This document shows, piece after piece, positions 17,847 to 29,049 of a stretch of 64,000 nt of DNA. The notes beneath the pieces were generated by a model. It did not search any database, was not told where the DNA came from, and worked only from the letters and a program-made list of their open reading frames with translations. Source of the DNA: Magicicada septendecula. Its lineage: Eukaryota > Arthropoda > Insecta > Hemiptera > Cicadidae. The stretch lies in NCBI GenBank assembly GCA_034769895.1, contig CM068373.1, forward strand, positions 201,728,134 to 201,792,133, written 5' to 3'. The position numbers and the translations under genes were made by a program. Numbering within the stretch: the first letter of the stretch is position 1; every line of letters starts with the position of its first letter.

Positions 17847-18917
17847 TTAATCGTTAGGTGCGACTACTATGAAACGATCGAAACCGACTCTGTACCTACC
17901 GGTGTCGATAGAAGAATCCTTGTCCACAACGAGAAAGCCATAACGATCTTTCCACGCTTCAGCGCACATGTTCTTAAACGTGTCATATTTCATGTCCGTG
18001 TTGACATGATCGTTATACACATGCTTCAAGTTGCGATCGTCCTGTTTGAACAATACTATTAGATTGGCATTATCACGAACCAACTGTTTTGGCACTTGAC
18101 TGTACGTCTGACAAAGGTAAAACGCGTCCACACCGCTGTGACGTCCCATAGAGAAATACTTGCGTATATTGTGTTGTCTTTCACAAGACACGTCATCGAA
18201 CACCATAATAGAATCAGGATCGACCTCGTCGGGAGGCGGTACCTCTTCGTTATCGTTGTAGGCGTGATAACCCATTCCTTCGTTGGAAAGTTGTGTCATC
18301 AAGGTCTCCAGCATCTGATATTTGGGTTGAAATAGTGATTTAGAAAACACGTATAAGTTCGCGAATCTTAATCCGTTTACATCGAACAACAGGTTGAACA
18401 TGACGTTTGTCTTCCCGCACGCAGAAGGTCCGCAGATGATCGAACGAACGGTATCGGGCAGAAGACATCCGTGTTTACGTTTTTTCTGCCACAACCACCC
18501 CCACCACCATCGCTGCACAATTTCGAATAGTCCACGTCCTTTATTTTTAATCTGTGCGCTTGTTGCAATATTTTCATGTTGACGTTCCGTGCACAGTCTA
18601 TTTAATAGTCGCACTATATTGCAGCAGTCGGTAGATATGTAACTGCATACACAAGTGTCCGGACCCGTTTCACAGTTCGGATCCGACCAAACACATTCTT
18701 TGTAGTGATCGAATCCGGTACCACTTGGTACTATTTCGTTAAGACGGAATCTCTTCACACGATTGATAACCCGTTGCCAGTACTCGTGCACTGTCAAGAT
18801 CCTACGCATGCGTTCAACGTCGTTTGCAGTCGTGTTCACGATGTACTCATCGTAACCAGGATGTGACACAATGTCTTTTACACTGTACACAGCGTGCATG
18901 TTGTCATCATAACGCAT
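17847..18917 (-). CDS. FtsK/HerA-type DNA-packaging ATPase
   Basis: 356 residues. Walker A GPSACGKT is at 163-170 and Walker B IMVFDD at 237-242. After the A site come the NVMFNLLF and LYVFSKSLFQPKY blocks, typical of packaging ATPases of Polintons, adenovirus-like elements and large DNA viruses, which drive the genome into the preformed capsid. The cysteine-rich N-terminal part (70-112) is unusual and may bind metal. It is separated by 39 bases from the integrase gene upstream. Confidence 0.93.
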   Translation of the reverse strand: MRYDDNMHAVYSVKDIVSHPGYDEYIVNTTANDVERMRRILTVHEYWQRVINRVKRFRLNEIVPSGTGFDHYKECVWSDPNCETGPDTCVCSYISTDCCNIVRLLNRLCTERQHENIATSAQIKNKGRGLFEIVQRWWWGWLWQKKRKHGCLLPDTVRSIICGPSACGKTNVMFNLLFDVNGLRFANLYVFSKSLFQPKYQMLETLMTQLSNEGMGYHAYNDNEEVPPPDEVDPDSIMVFDDVSCERQHNIRKYFSMGRHSGVDAFYLCQTYSQVPKQLVRDNANLIVLFKQDDRNLKHVYNDHVNTDMKYDTFKNMCAEAWKDRYGFLVVDKDSSIDTGRYRVGFDRFIVVAPND

Positions 18918-18956
18918 CGATGCATACTGGTTCTATTTCCATGAGTCGAATAGTTG

Positions 18957-19940
18957 TTATAGCAAGTTCTTCTTGTGTATCCACGAATCGTGTTTACCAT
19001 CGAATCCTAACCATCTGACTTTTACACGATCGCCTTTACGTTGTACAATCTTTTCTACCAAGTACACGTCACCAACGTTCGATTTACTGATTTCATGTTC
19101 ATAAAAACCACCTTCCAACACTTCTCCTGTATGATCCTTTAGCGAATAGGTAATGGGTACGCTGCCGGTACGCACCGAATGAACGAGAAATATCTCGTTT
19201 GTCCAATTTGGTGTGTATCCTTTGGCGAATGTCATTTTGTGTTTGCTTATACGCACACGATCGCCTACTTTGAATTTCGGTCGTTTATAAACGATGCTCC
19301 TCGCTGTGTTCACACGAATCCTTTGTAGCACTGTACGTTCGTTGGATTCTTTCACCTGACACGGTTTCATTCCAATCGTTCTGTGCACGCTGTTGTTGTA
19401 CGTGTTGACTAGTTCCGGCAACATATCCAACCAACGATAATGACCTTGTTCACTGAACGCACGATACATGTGCGTTTTCAACGTACGGTTAAAACGTTCC
19501 ACAATGGAGGCCTTTTTTTCACTATACGTGGAATAGAGTGTGATACCGTATCTGCTCAGCAATTTTTGTACGCTACTGTTATAGTACTCTTTCCCGTTGT
19601 CTGTCTGCAGATATTTCATTTTATTAGCACGAAGAATCGGTTCCAGAGCTCGTGCGACCTCTACGCCCGTTTTTGTTTTCAACGGAACAGCGTACGCGTA
19701 CTTGCTAAACGCGTTAATGATTGTCATAAGGTACTTGAATCCCTTGTTCACCTTCGCGTGCGGTATCATCTCTACCAGGTCCGCTTGGTACAAGTCGTGA
19801 AGTCCCTTTAACTCCACCGCACGTCTCGGAAAATTCCTTCTTACCGGTCTGTGCAACTCCTTCGCGATAGTCTTGCGAACGCTCTGCTGTATGTTCTTCA
19901 CCTGTCGTTTCATTCTCATATCGTACGAACTGTGATTCAC
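18957..19940 (-). CDS. Retroviral-type integrase with chromodomain
   Basis: 327 residues. The rve core has acidic residues D54 (QADLVEM), D114 (QTDNGKEYY) and E148 (ASIVERFNR). The C-terminal ~40 residues form a chromodomain (VEKIVQRKGDRVKVRWLGF, then a W in HDSWI). This enzyme inserts the linear element and makes the 6-bp duplication seen at both ends. The chromodomain could steer insertion to particular chromatin. The N-terminal region overlaps the small RVxF gene in another frame. Confidence 0.95.
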   Translation of the reverse strand: MNHSSYDMRMKRQVKNIQQSVRKTIAKELHRPVRRNFPRRAVELKGLHDLYQADLVEMIPHAKVNKGFKYLMTIINAFSKYAYAVPLKTKTGVEVARALEPILRANKMKYLQTDNGKEYYNSSVQKLLSRYGITLYSTYSEKKASIVERFNRTLKTHMYRAFSEQGHYRWLDMLPELVNTYNNSVHRTIGMKPCQVKESNERTVLQRIRVNTARSIVYKRPKFKVGDRVRISKHKMTFAKGYTPNWTNEIFLVHSVRTGSVPITYSLKDHTGEVLEGGFYEHEISKSNVGDVYLVEKIVQRKGDRVKVRWLGFDGKHDSWIHKKNLL

Positions 19941-20052
19941 AATACGTCGGAACGTGGTAAAGCGTTAACTCAGTGCTGAATGTAACTCTCCTCGGTACCG
20001 TTCTGGTACGTCTGCTTTCCATCGCGTGACTGTAGTAAGATTTCCACTCCAC
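19714..20052 (-). CDS. Small protein with PP1-docking RVxF motif (GADD34/DP71L-like)
   Basis: 112 residues. The first 37 codons (20052-19941) lie outside any other gene, and the rest overlaps the integrase N-terminus in a different frame. Residues 22-34 read RVTFSTELTLYHV, which lines up position by position with the KVRFSEKVTVHFL region by which GADD34/PPP1R15 and African swine fever virus DP71L recruit protein phosphatase 1. A SQFVRYE stretch follows, like the SRFARR block of GADD34 but closer. If real it would favour dephosphorylation of eIF2-alpha and keep translation running under stress. The C-terminal part may be only an open shadow frame. Confidence 0.45.
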   Translation of the reverse strand: MEWKSYYSHAMESRRTRTVPRRVTFSTELTLYHVPTYCESQFVRYENETTGEEHTAERSQDYREGVAQTGKKEFSETCGGVKGTSRLVPSGPGRDDTAREGEQGIQVPYDNH

Positions 20053-20058
20053 GTCCAG

Positions 20059-21270
20059 TTATATCATCTCGACCGAACGGAAAAACAACGCGTTCTTCTT
20101 GTGATTGCGTAAGTACGTTAAAACATGCGCTAAACTGATTTTCATACGTCCATTACGCACGAGACTCATACCGATGTAATATCTCATGAGCGTGTGTTGT
20201 TTCATGTCCAACGCTCTTACGGTCTTGACGGAATTCATGTCTTTGAACATGACGCTGCGTATAACGTTGGCACGATACTCGTGCATTTCCGCGACTATGA
20301 CGTTATCGTTTACGGGTAGATGCTCGCACATGTGTTTAGCTTTGAGTTCTATGATCGGACGATGACTTCTCGACTCCATATGCAGGTGTATAAGATACGA
20401 GTTCAACAACCAAAACTCGTCTGCCATAGCACCTGTACATCGTTGCCACTGTTCGTATAAACGTCGATCTTTCACTGTGTACCCTTTTTCATGTGAATAC
20501 TGCAGACCGAAGTATTCACAATACTTGCGGAGTGTAGGCAATGATTCCTTCAGAAAGGCTACTGAAAACAATCCCTGCGCCTTGTTGTTCACCAATGTGA
20601 ACTGTTTCCCTCTCGCAAGTGTCGGTAACGAAGATGGCGGGCAGCGCACGTCAAAACTTACGTTGTAGCTAGGATCCACTGCGCACTTTGGTGCTATCAT
20701 AATCGCGCTTCTGTATATTTCAATCGCTGTACGTATCGGAACAGTGCGCTCTGTAATGACAATGCAACACAAAGCGTGTGGGATTGAACTTCCGTAGGCG
20801 AGCATGTCTGTGTACACAGTCGCATAGTTCATTTGTCCGTGTGAATCATGTAAACCGTGAACACGTTGAACGGCATGATACAGTTCAGGAATCGGTCGGA
20901 AACGTGAAATAAAATTCCACGCGTGACGTACTGTACACTTGAACATATTCTTTTCATAAACCACGAGTTCAATCGGTACATTGTTTCGATCACACTCTTC
21001 GATAAAATGAAGCCATCGTGATTTGTTGTGTATACGATCAGAGATTATCATCAACAGCACGATCGGCGGCAGATAACCGCTACGTTTCTTTATGTGACGC
21101 CAACAACGTCCGTGATATTTGTCAACACCAAACTTATAACGTGTACAGTAGTTACCACAAAACCGTTTTTTCTTCACAAAATACATAGAACACAAGTTGG
21201 AACGTATCGTGCTTCGTAACGGTTTTGTTAGTGTGAAATGTTTCCCATCAACGTATCGATAAACATCCAT
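20059..21270 (-). CDS. Unidentified 403-aa protein, possibly GT14-like glycosyltransferase
   Basis: 403 residues, not firmly recognised. Blocks in order: LPPIVLLMIISDRIHNKSRW (67-86), a PHALCCIVITERTVPI stretch (164-179), RGKQFTLVNNKAQGL (220-234) and DEFWLLNSYL (284-293). This order of a strand-rich nucleotide-sugar-type core, a (S/G)..PI block, a SQW-like segment and a late DE(F/H) block recalls core-2/I-branching N-acetylglucosaminyltransferases (GT14). No signal or membrane anchor is visible, so a cytoplasmic or virus-factory enzyme would be needed. It may instead be a lineage-specific Polinton protein. It ends 6 bases before the RVxF gene. Confidence 0.6.
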   Translation of the reverse strand: MDVYRYVDGKHFTLTKPLRSTIRSNLCSMYFVKKKRFCGNYCTRYKFGVDKYHGRCWRHIKKRSGYLPPIVLLMIISDRIHNKSRWLHFIEECDRNNVPIELVVYEKNMFKCTVRHAWNFISRFRPIPELYHAVQRVHGLHDSHGQMNYATVYTDMLAYGSSIPHALCCIVITERTVPIRTAIEIYRSAIMIAPKCAVDPSYNVSFDVRCPPSSLPTLARGKQFTLVNNKAQGLFSVAFLKESLPTLRKYCEYFGLQYSHEKGYTVKDRRLYEQWQRCTGAMADEFWLLNSYLIHLHMESRSHRPIIELKAKHMCEHLPVNDNVIVAEMHEYRANVIRSVMFKDMNSVKTVRALDMKQHTLMRYYIGMSLVRNGRMKISLAHVLTYLRNHKKNALFFRSVEMI

Positions 21271-21559
21271 TGTGTCATCGATCTGTGATGCAAGTGATAC
21301 AGCTTCGAAATTGTCATGATATTTAATAGGTATAATTTTTATGAAATCTTTTGTTTTATTTTTTTATCATTGGCGCCATCAGTCAGACATTGAATTGTGT
21401 ACACACATTTAGTAGTAGTACTAGTAATAGTAATATATATAGTACTATTAGTACTAGTATAGTACTAACACAGAGTACTACTAGTACTACCCAAACGGGT
21501 ATGTTTGTACATGAGTTTATGTTGGCTCTGAAAAGAGCCGTTTTTGCGTGCGTCGACTT
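21271..21559. promoter_or_regulatory. Spacer with a cluster of AGTACT/ACTAGT palindromes
   Basis: Between 21410 and 21491 the six-base palindromes AGTACT and ACTAGT recur many times in a TA-rich setting, allowing alternative hairpins. The spacer would carry the promoter of the 403-residue gene and the end of the BIR-only gene. A role as replication or regulatory element is inference. Confidence 0.4.
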
Positions 21560-21835
21560 CTACAAGTGTTCACGAACGAAACTACATGTAGGCATTGACG
21601 CCTTATGGACTTGGACAGGATCATCACCCGCCATCCAATCCATAATTCGTATTTTACAATTGCAGCATCTTACAACATCATCATCGCCTTCATAAATAAA
21701 CCCGGCTTTGGCTAGGTCAAAAAATCTCACGTTCGTATTCGGAAATTTACGTACGTAAAATTTAATGTTACCTCGACGATGGATGTTATAAAAGCTTTTT
21801 AATCGGCTTGCAAAAGAATATGTGTGCACGTCCAT
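21560..21835 (-). CDS. BIR-only protein (91 aa)
   Basis: A single BIR zinc domain: C57, C60, W67, the GDDP turn, H77 and C84 in PTCSFV. There is no RING. With only the BIR it could bind caspases or IAP antagonists without ubiquitin-ligase activity, complementing the BIR-RING protein 11 kb away. It faces away from the polymerase gene across a ~320-base divergent promoter region. Confidence 0.85.
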   Translation of the reverse strand: MDVHTYSFASRLKSFYNIHRRGNIKFYVRKFPNTNVRFFDLAKAGFIYEGDDDVVRCCNCKIRIMDWMAGDDPVQVHKASMPTCSFVREHL

Positions 21836-22157
21836 ATCTGAAGCAAGAATGTTGGTTTGTTGCGCTGCATTTCACTTCCTCAGTGGTAGCTGCGCGCGCA
21901 ATCGTAGTGGGGATTGCTGTCGTCAATTGGTCGGTATGAAATAAAGCACAGTAGTGGGAACAAATAGCTGCGCACGCACTCATCATAGATAGTATAAGTG
22001 GAGCGGTGATCGCTGCCTGCGTTCACCTTCGAGTCTCGTGCAGGCTAACTTTCACGCACTGCTTATAAAATGTTACTTATTTTCTAACTTTGTATCAGTA
22101 TTCTAATGTTCTTCAAGTGAGCAAGTAATTGATTTTGCTTTTATCGTTATTCTAACA
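21836..22157. promoter_or_regulatory. Divergent promoter region between BIR-only and polymerase genes
   Basis: Holds a TATAAG element at 21993-21998 with GC-richer sequence on the plus-strand side, placed to start the polymerase transcript near 22020, about 135 bases before its ATG. A short minus-strand open frame here (21786-21986) shows no domain and is not called. Confidence 0.45.
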
Positions 22158-25100
22158 ATGCAGACGTTTTCTGTTGATCGTAAACATTCGTTGCGTGGCT
22201 CGTTGGTGTCGTACGTTTACACACCTCTTGTAGAGGAAGAAGAAGAATGTGTCAACGATGTCATTACCTTTTTCGATGAAATTCACGATATGTTACGTAC
22301 GGACATTCTAAACGAACTGACACGTTTGCTTACTATAAAGTGGCATATAGCGCTAAAAGCGAGATTTGTCAAGTACATTGTAAATGCCGACACGAACGAG
22401 GACGAAGAAGTGACGAGTGAAGGCTATTTTCATGGACGATGTCATACGACATTGATCGCTGATCAGAACGTATTGCCTGAACGTTTAGAAGCTTCGTACG
22501 AAAAAATCATCGAATCGATTTATAAATTCACTCGTGAGGGTAGCGGTTGGGCGTTGGATCATATAATCTCGTTAGAACTCGTTCTCTCACGATACCAACC
22601 GCTGGCCGCCTCCAGTTTCATCCGTACACCTCCTGAATTGTCTTGTACTAAATCCATCATCAATGTAAACAATACAGGCGATCAAATGTGTTTTATATGG
22701 TCAGTGTTGGCCGCACTGTTTCCACAACACAGAGACAGCGAGCGTGTATCCAAATACAAATCACATATTCACAGTATCACCACTTCTGGTATAACTTATC
22801 CCACCCGCCTATGCGATATTGTGAAGTTCGACCGAGACAATTCTGACATTTCTATAAATGTTTTTGGTTACGAAGAAAATGAAATTTACCCGCTAAGAAT
22901 AACTCCTTTCAGTGACAGACAACACCATTTTAATCTATTACTTCTCACCACCGCTGACCGAAAACATTACTGTTTAATAAAAAATATTAGCCGCTTACTA
23001 TCTTCACTAACCAAACACAACGGACGTTCTTTCTACTGCAACTACTGTCTGCATAGATTCTGTGAAGAACGACTCCTTAGTGAACATGTCCCTCGTTGTT
23101 CACCGTATGGTGAACAAAGAATTCGTTTACCAACGAAAGAGAAGGAGAAGGTTATGTACTTCAAAAATTACACGTACTGTCATAAAGTCCCTTTCGCTAT
23201 ATATGCAGACTTTGAATCGTTCATTGTACCTTGCCATCGTTGCGATGCTCCTCCACACACATCGTCCACCACAACAGAGTCGTTACATCTTCCTTCAGGT
23301 TTTTCCTACCTCATAGTCGACCACGAGGGTAACATTTTCAAACCACAGGTCGTTTATCGTGGTGTGAACGTGATAGAAACCTTTTTAGATAGACTAATCG
23401 ATGAAGAGCATGAACTGTACAGGATCATGCGTACCAATATCCCTATGACTATGAGTGATCGTGACGTATTATCTTTCACGAATGCTGTCGTATGCCATCT
23501 CTGCGAAAAACCGCTGACTGATGACGACAAGGTGCGCAACCATTGTCATCTGACTAGACGATACCTTGGCGCAGCTCACAACGTATGTAACCTCAACTCC
23601 AAGTCCGCCCAACATATTCCTGTCTTTTTCCATAACTTACGAGGTTACGACACACATCACTTGATACAAGGGTTGGGTAAATACAATGATGAAACTCTCA
23701 CTTGTATCGCTACCACTAGTGAACGCTTCGTATCAGTCACGTTGGGTGCCCTACGTTTCGTAGACACGTTACAATTTTTGAACACGTCCTTGAATACACT
23801 TGTTGGAAACTTGCGCGCGAGCGGTGCGGATTTCGCTTTAACAAAGCAATGTTTCGAAGAACACTTCGAGCTACTCTTACGTAAGGGGGTGTACCCTTAC
23901 GATTACATGACAGGTAGCGAGAAGTTCGACGAAACATGTCTGCCCGCACGCGAACACTTTTTCAATAGGCTGAGTGAATCACCCGTGTTGGACGAAGATT
24001 ACGCACATGCACAGAATGTGTGGCAGACTTTCAGAATCCGCACGCTGGGTGATTATCACGATCTTTATCTTAAAACAGATGTACTGCTGCTGGCTGACGT
24101 CTTCGAGGCGTTTCGTGAGATGGCCATACGGTACTACCAGATTGATCCGGCTCATCTTTACTCGCTTCCCGGCGTTGCTTGGCACGCGATGTTAAAGATG
24201 ACCGGTGTGCGACTGGAACTGTTGACGGATATAGATCAGCATCTTTTTATTGAATCAGCCGTTCGCGGTGGGGTTAGCATGGTACCCAACCGCTATGCCA
24301 AGGCCAACAACCCGCTAATCGCTGATCAGTATGATGCTTCAAAGCCGACCTCTTTCATATTGTACACCGACTGCAACAACCTTTACGGTGCAGCCATGTC
24401 ACAGCCACTCCCTTACGGTGACTTTAGATGGCTCGATCGTAACGAGATCGACTCACTGGACGTACGTACTCTGAGTGATGACAGTGACATGGGCTACATA
24501 CTTGAGGTCGACCTACACTATCCATCCGAACTTCATGATCTTCACTCAGATTATCCACTAGCACCTGTGCGTTCCTGCGTCAATCCTGACATACTTTCAC
24601 CGTACTCTCGACGACTTCACACACGACTACACTATACAAAAGGGTATAACGGATCAGAAACGCCCTCATCGTCCGTCCCCAAGTTGCTAACGACTTTGGA
24701 CGATAAGCAAAAATACGTTCTTCATTTTCGAAATTTAAAGTTGTATCTGAACCTTGGTCTAAAATTGAAAGCGATCCATAGGGTGTTGAGTTTTAAACAG
24801 AAAGCGTGGATGAAACCGTTTATCGATTTCAACACACAAAAGAGAGCAGCAGCCACCAACAGTTTTGAAAAAGATTTTTTCAAACTGATGGTCAACGCTG
24901 TCTATGGTAAATCGCTGGAGAACGTAAGGAAACGAATAGACTTCCAACTAGTCTCTACCAAAGGGCGGCTGCAGAAACTTGTTTCCAATCCACGACTAAA
25001 GCGTATGATCCGCTACACCGACGACTTGGTCGGATTGGCTTTACGAAACAGAACTATATACCTTTCCCGTCCAGTGTATGTTGGTTTCACAGTACTTGAT

Positions 25101-25717
25101 GTCAGTAAATTGATAATGTACGATTTTCATTATCGGTACGCTGTCAGCAAGTACGGACAACGATTAACATTATTAATGACCGATACCGACAGTTTACTTT
25201 ACAGCATACAGACTGACGATGTGTACTTGGATATGAAAGAGGATCTCCACCTTTTCGACACGTCGGACTATCCCTCAGATCATCCTTGTCATTGCGACGA
25301 CAACAAAAAGTCGTGGGGAAGTTCAAGGATGAAACTAATGGGAAACCCATCAGGGAATTCGTCGGACTCAGAGCTAAATGTTACTCGCTCCTGTTGTCCG
25401 ACTGTACCGACAAAAAGGTGGCGAAAGGTGTTCCAAGAACGGCAATTAAAAAAAGGTTACGTCATCAGTTATACAGCGAGTGTCTTTTCGATAGTCGTAC
25501 AGTTTTCACCTCTGCCGAGTGTATACGAAGCGATCGTCATAAGCTGTACACGCAACGTGTAACAAAACTTTCCCTGTCTCCTTATGACGATAAGAGGTAC
25601 GTACTGGACGATGGTGTAACTACACTCGCGTACGGACACTACAGAGTGTGTAAACGTGCGTTAACCAATGACGATACCAGTCCTAACATGAAGAGACTAA
25701 GATACACAGAGCAGTAA
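22158..25717 (+). CDS. Protein-primed family B DNA polymerase region (pPolB)
   Basis: More than 1,100 residues. After an N-terminal block with CFIWSVLAALFP come a C2H2-like finger (CNYC to H/C, about residue 295) and exonuclease motif I YADFESF (~350). An endonuclease VII-like HNH insert follows (CHLCEKPL with later HCH and GAAHNVCN, ~445-480), then HNLRGYD (~491) and YLKTDVLLLADVF (~636). Polymerase motifs are A YTDCNNLYG (~735), B KLMVNAVYG (~909) and C DTDS (~1008). The enzyme copies the linear genome from a protein primer. The reading frame of this fossil appears broken about once, and both copies in the window share that state. Confidence 0.93.
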
Positions 25718-25974
25718 CTCATGGTAATAATAAACTTGTATTGCAAATATAAAATTTATTTATTTACTTTCATTTAATTTTCAATTGGTAGGAGAGGTGA
25801 GGTAGACGATTAGACATTAATGGTTAATATTTATAACAGGATGTAATCGACTCCCACTGAGACCTTCCCACACTATGCACATGTGCAGTTAATTTTATTC
25901 GCTGACTAGCCATATGTTATCGCAGCGTGTGAACTTTGTGATGGCGAGGGGCTTTGTTACGTACAGGATGCAAG

Positions 25975-25976
<2 letters not shown>
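25718..25976. other. 3' flank of polymerase gene with polyadenylation signal
   Basis: AATAAA-type signal at about 25731 within a TAATAATAAAC stretch shortly after the polymerase stop, then AT-rich sequence up to the GT microsatellite. Confidence 0.5.

Positions 25977-26057
<81 letters not shown>
25977..26057. repeat. (GT)n microsatellite, ~81 bp
   Basis: About 40 uninterrupted GT units upstream of the RING gene promoter. The corresponding tract in copy 2 is ~139 bp long. Confidence 0.97.
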
Positions 26058-26058
<1 letters not shown>

Positions 26059-26116
26059 TGAACACTTTGAGGGTAAGGGGACTTTGTCTATAGCAGACTC
26101 CTACCAAGCATATACG

Positions 26117-26178
26117 TATATATAAGCATTTCGTCATAATAAGTATTATCACATTCATTATAATTTTTCAATTTGCAT
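26117..26178 (+). promoter_or_regulatory. TATA box and 5' non-coding exon of the RING-H2 gene
   Basis: TATATATAAG at 26117-26126 is followed about 30 bases on by a start region. The first exon would end at 26178, where a strong donor GTAAGTAC begins; the acceptor TTTTACAG ends at 26303, two bases before the start codon. A (CA)n tract lies inside this intron. Confidence 0.55.
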
Positions 26179-26214
26179 GTAAGTACTTACTATATTTTTA
26201 CGTTAATATTTGAC

Positions 26215-26217
<3 letters not shown>

Positions 26218-26252
<35 letters not shown>
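26218..26252. repeat. (CA)n microsatellite, ~35 bp, in first intron
   Basis: About 17 CA units, complementary to the (GT)n tract 160 bases upstream. Copy 2 has ~49 bp here. Confidence 0.95.
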
Positions 26253-26253
<1 letters not shown>

Positions 26254-26304
26254 TATTATGTTAGCAAATTACTATACAACATTTTTCTTGTTACGTTTTA
26301 CAGA

Positions 26305-27668
<1,364 letters not shown>

Positions 27669-28287
27669 GGTATGTAACAGTACACATTATTCTAATCCAT
27701 CCTACGCCTATCAATTATACATCACTAATATTGTTTTTGTTTCTGTTACATATGGTCGTGCACATTAAACATGAACAACATGATGTTTTTTTTCATATAA
27801 TGTTTTATTTTCTGTATATTGTATCCGTATTTTTTTTTTTTTTTTTTACTATTGTAATATACAAAGTGATGTTTTTTTGATATAATGTTTTATTTTTTGT
27901 ATATATATTATAACCGTTTTTTTGTCTGTATATATATTGTATATAAAATGTAATATAAACTGAACTTTTTATTTTTTTTTCATTAAATTATATTATTTAT
28001 ATGTATATTTATAATGTTTTTTTTTCTGTATATATATATTGTATTTGTAATTTTTTTTCTGTATATATATTGTATATAAATATGTAAATTTTTTGAATTT
28101 GCTTAGTTATTTCTTTTCTTTTCAACTATCCTTTTTCCTTCTATCATGCATGTTTTATAAGTGAAGTGTCAATCAAAACAATTACACCACAATAGCCAGT
28201 CAACAAGAGTTTCACATCGATGCTGTGCACATTTTTTGTATTTTTACAATATATACTTACCACAAAAGCACACATTCAAATTTACAG
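27669..28287. other. AT-rich spacer between RING gene and right TIR
   Basis: Very T-rich sequence with several imperfect ~30-base units of the type TTTTTTCTGTATATATATTGTATA between about 27780 and 28100. No coding gene is seen. It would hold the 3' end of the RING transcript. Confidence 0.6.
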
Positions 28288-29043
28288 TTCATGAGTTGGC
28301 AACAATGGTGGCAGTGTAAACATATACAAAACCTGTACACTATAACACATGCACGAGCCGACAACGTGGCCGGCACAAGTTGACAACGTCGACGGACAAT
28401 GGTGGCAGTGTAAACATATACAAAACCCGTACACTATAACACATGCACGAGCCGACAACGTGGCCGGCACAAGTTGACAACGTCGACGCTTTTCCAACAT
28501 GGCCGCCCTTCCGGAAAAACAAAACATATACCCAAACCATACACTATAACACACCACGATCCGGCAACGTGGCCCAACCTTAACCAGCACACACGCACAA
28601 TCCGACAACATCACAGCTTTCCCAACATGGCCACCACACACGGCGGAGGCGTGGCCGCCGTTCGCCCTTCGCCTTCGTCGTTGACGTCGTCATCGTCGCT
28701 GGGCGGCGGCCTGGTCGTGGCTTGATCGTCGCCCGTCGTGGTGGGGTCGTCGTCCATTTTGTCGGCGAACGGCGGCCACGCCTCCGCCAATCAACGCACA
28801 CGTAACCACGCAAAATGGACGACGACGACAACATGGCCGAACGCCGACAACATGGCCGACAACTTCGGTACGCCCATCGAGGTCACGTGGGACACACCAC
28901 TACCCCCCCGGTCCATCATAACCTCTGCACATGACGACACGCTGCGCCGGAAGTCTACCCCCACCACATGGATTTTTGAATTTCGCGCCAAAAGGGGGGC
29001 TGTGACGTCACTTCCGCGTTAGAACTCTCATTCTTACCCTACT
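28288..29043. repeat. Polinton right terminal inverted repeat
   Basis: 756 bp, inverted copy of 5377-6133. The E2F-type site is at 28981-28993 and the CRE at 29003-29010, mirroring the left end. It ends ...TTACCCTACT at the target duplication. Confidence 0.95.
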
Positions 29044-29049
29044 AATTAA
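29044..29049. repeat. Right 6-bp target-site duplication of the Polinton (AATTAA)
   Basis: Identical to 5371-5376, fixing the element boundary to the base. Confidence 0.95.

Noticed and set aside
25977-26057. Regular repeats considered as a CRISPR-type array
   Set aside because: Dinucleotide tract with no spacers, in a eukaryotic setting.
25895-26158. Open frames of alternating Thr-His or Val-Cys
   Set aside because: They are readings of the (GT)n microsatellite, whose length differs between the copies.
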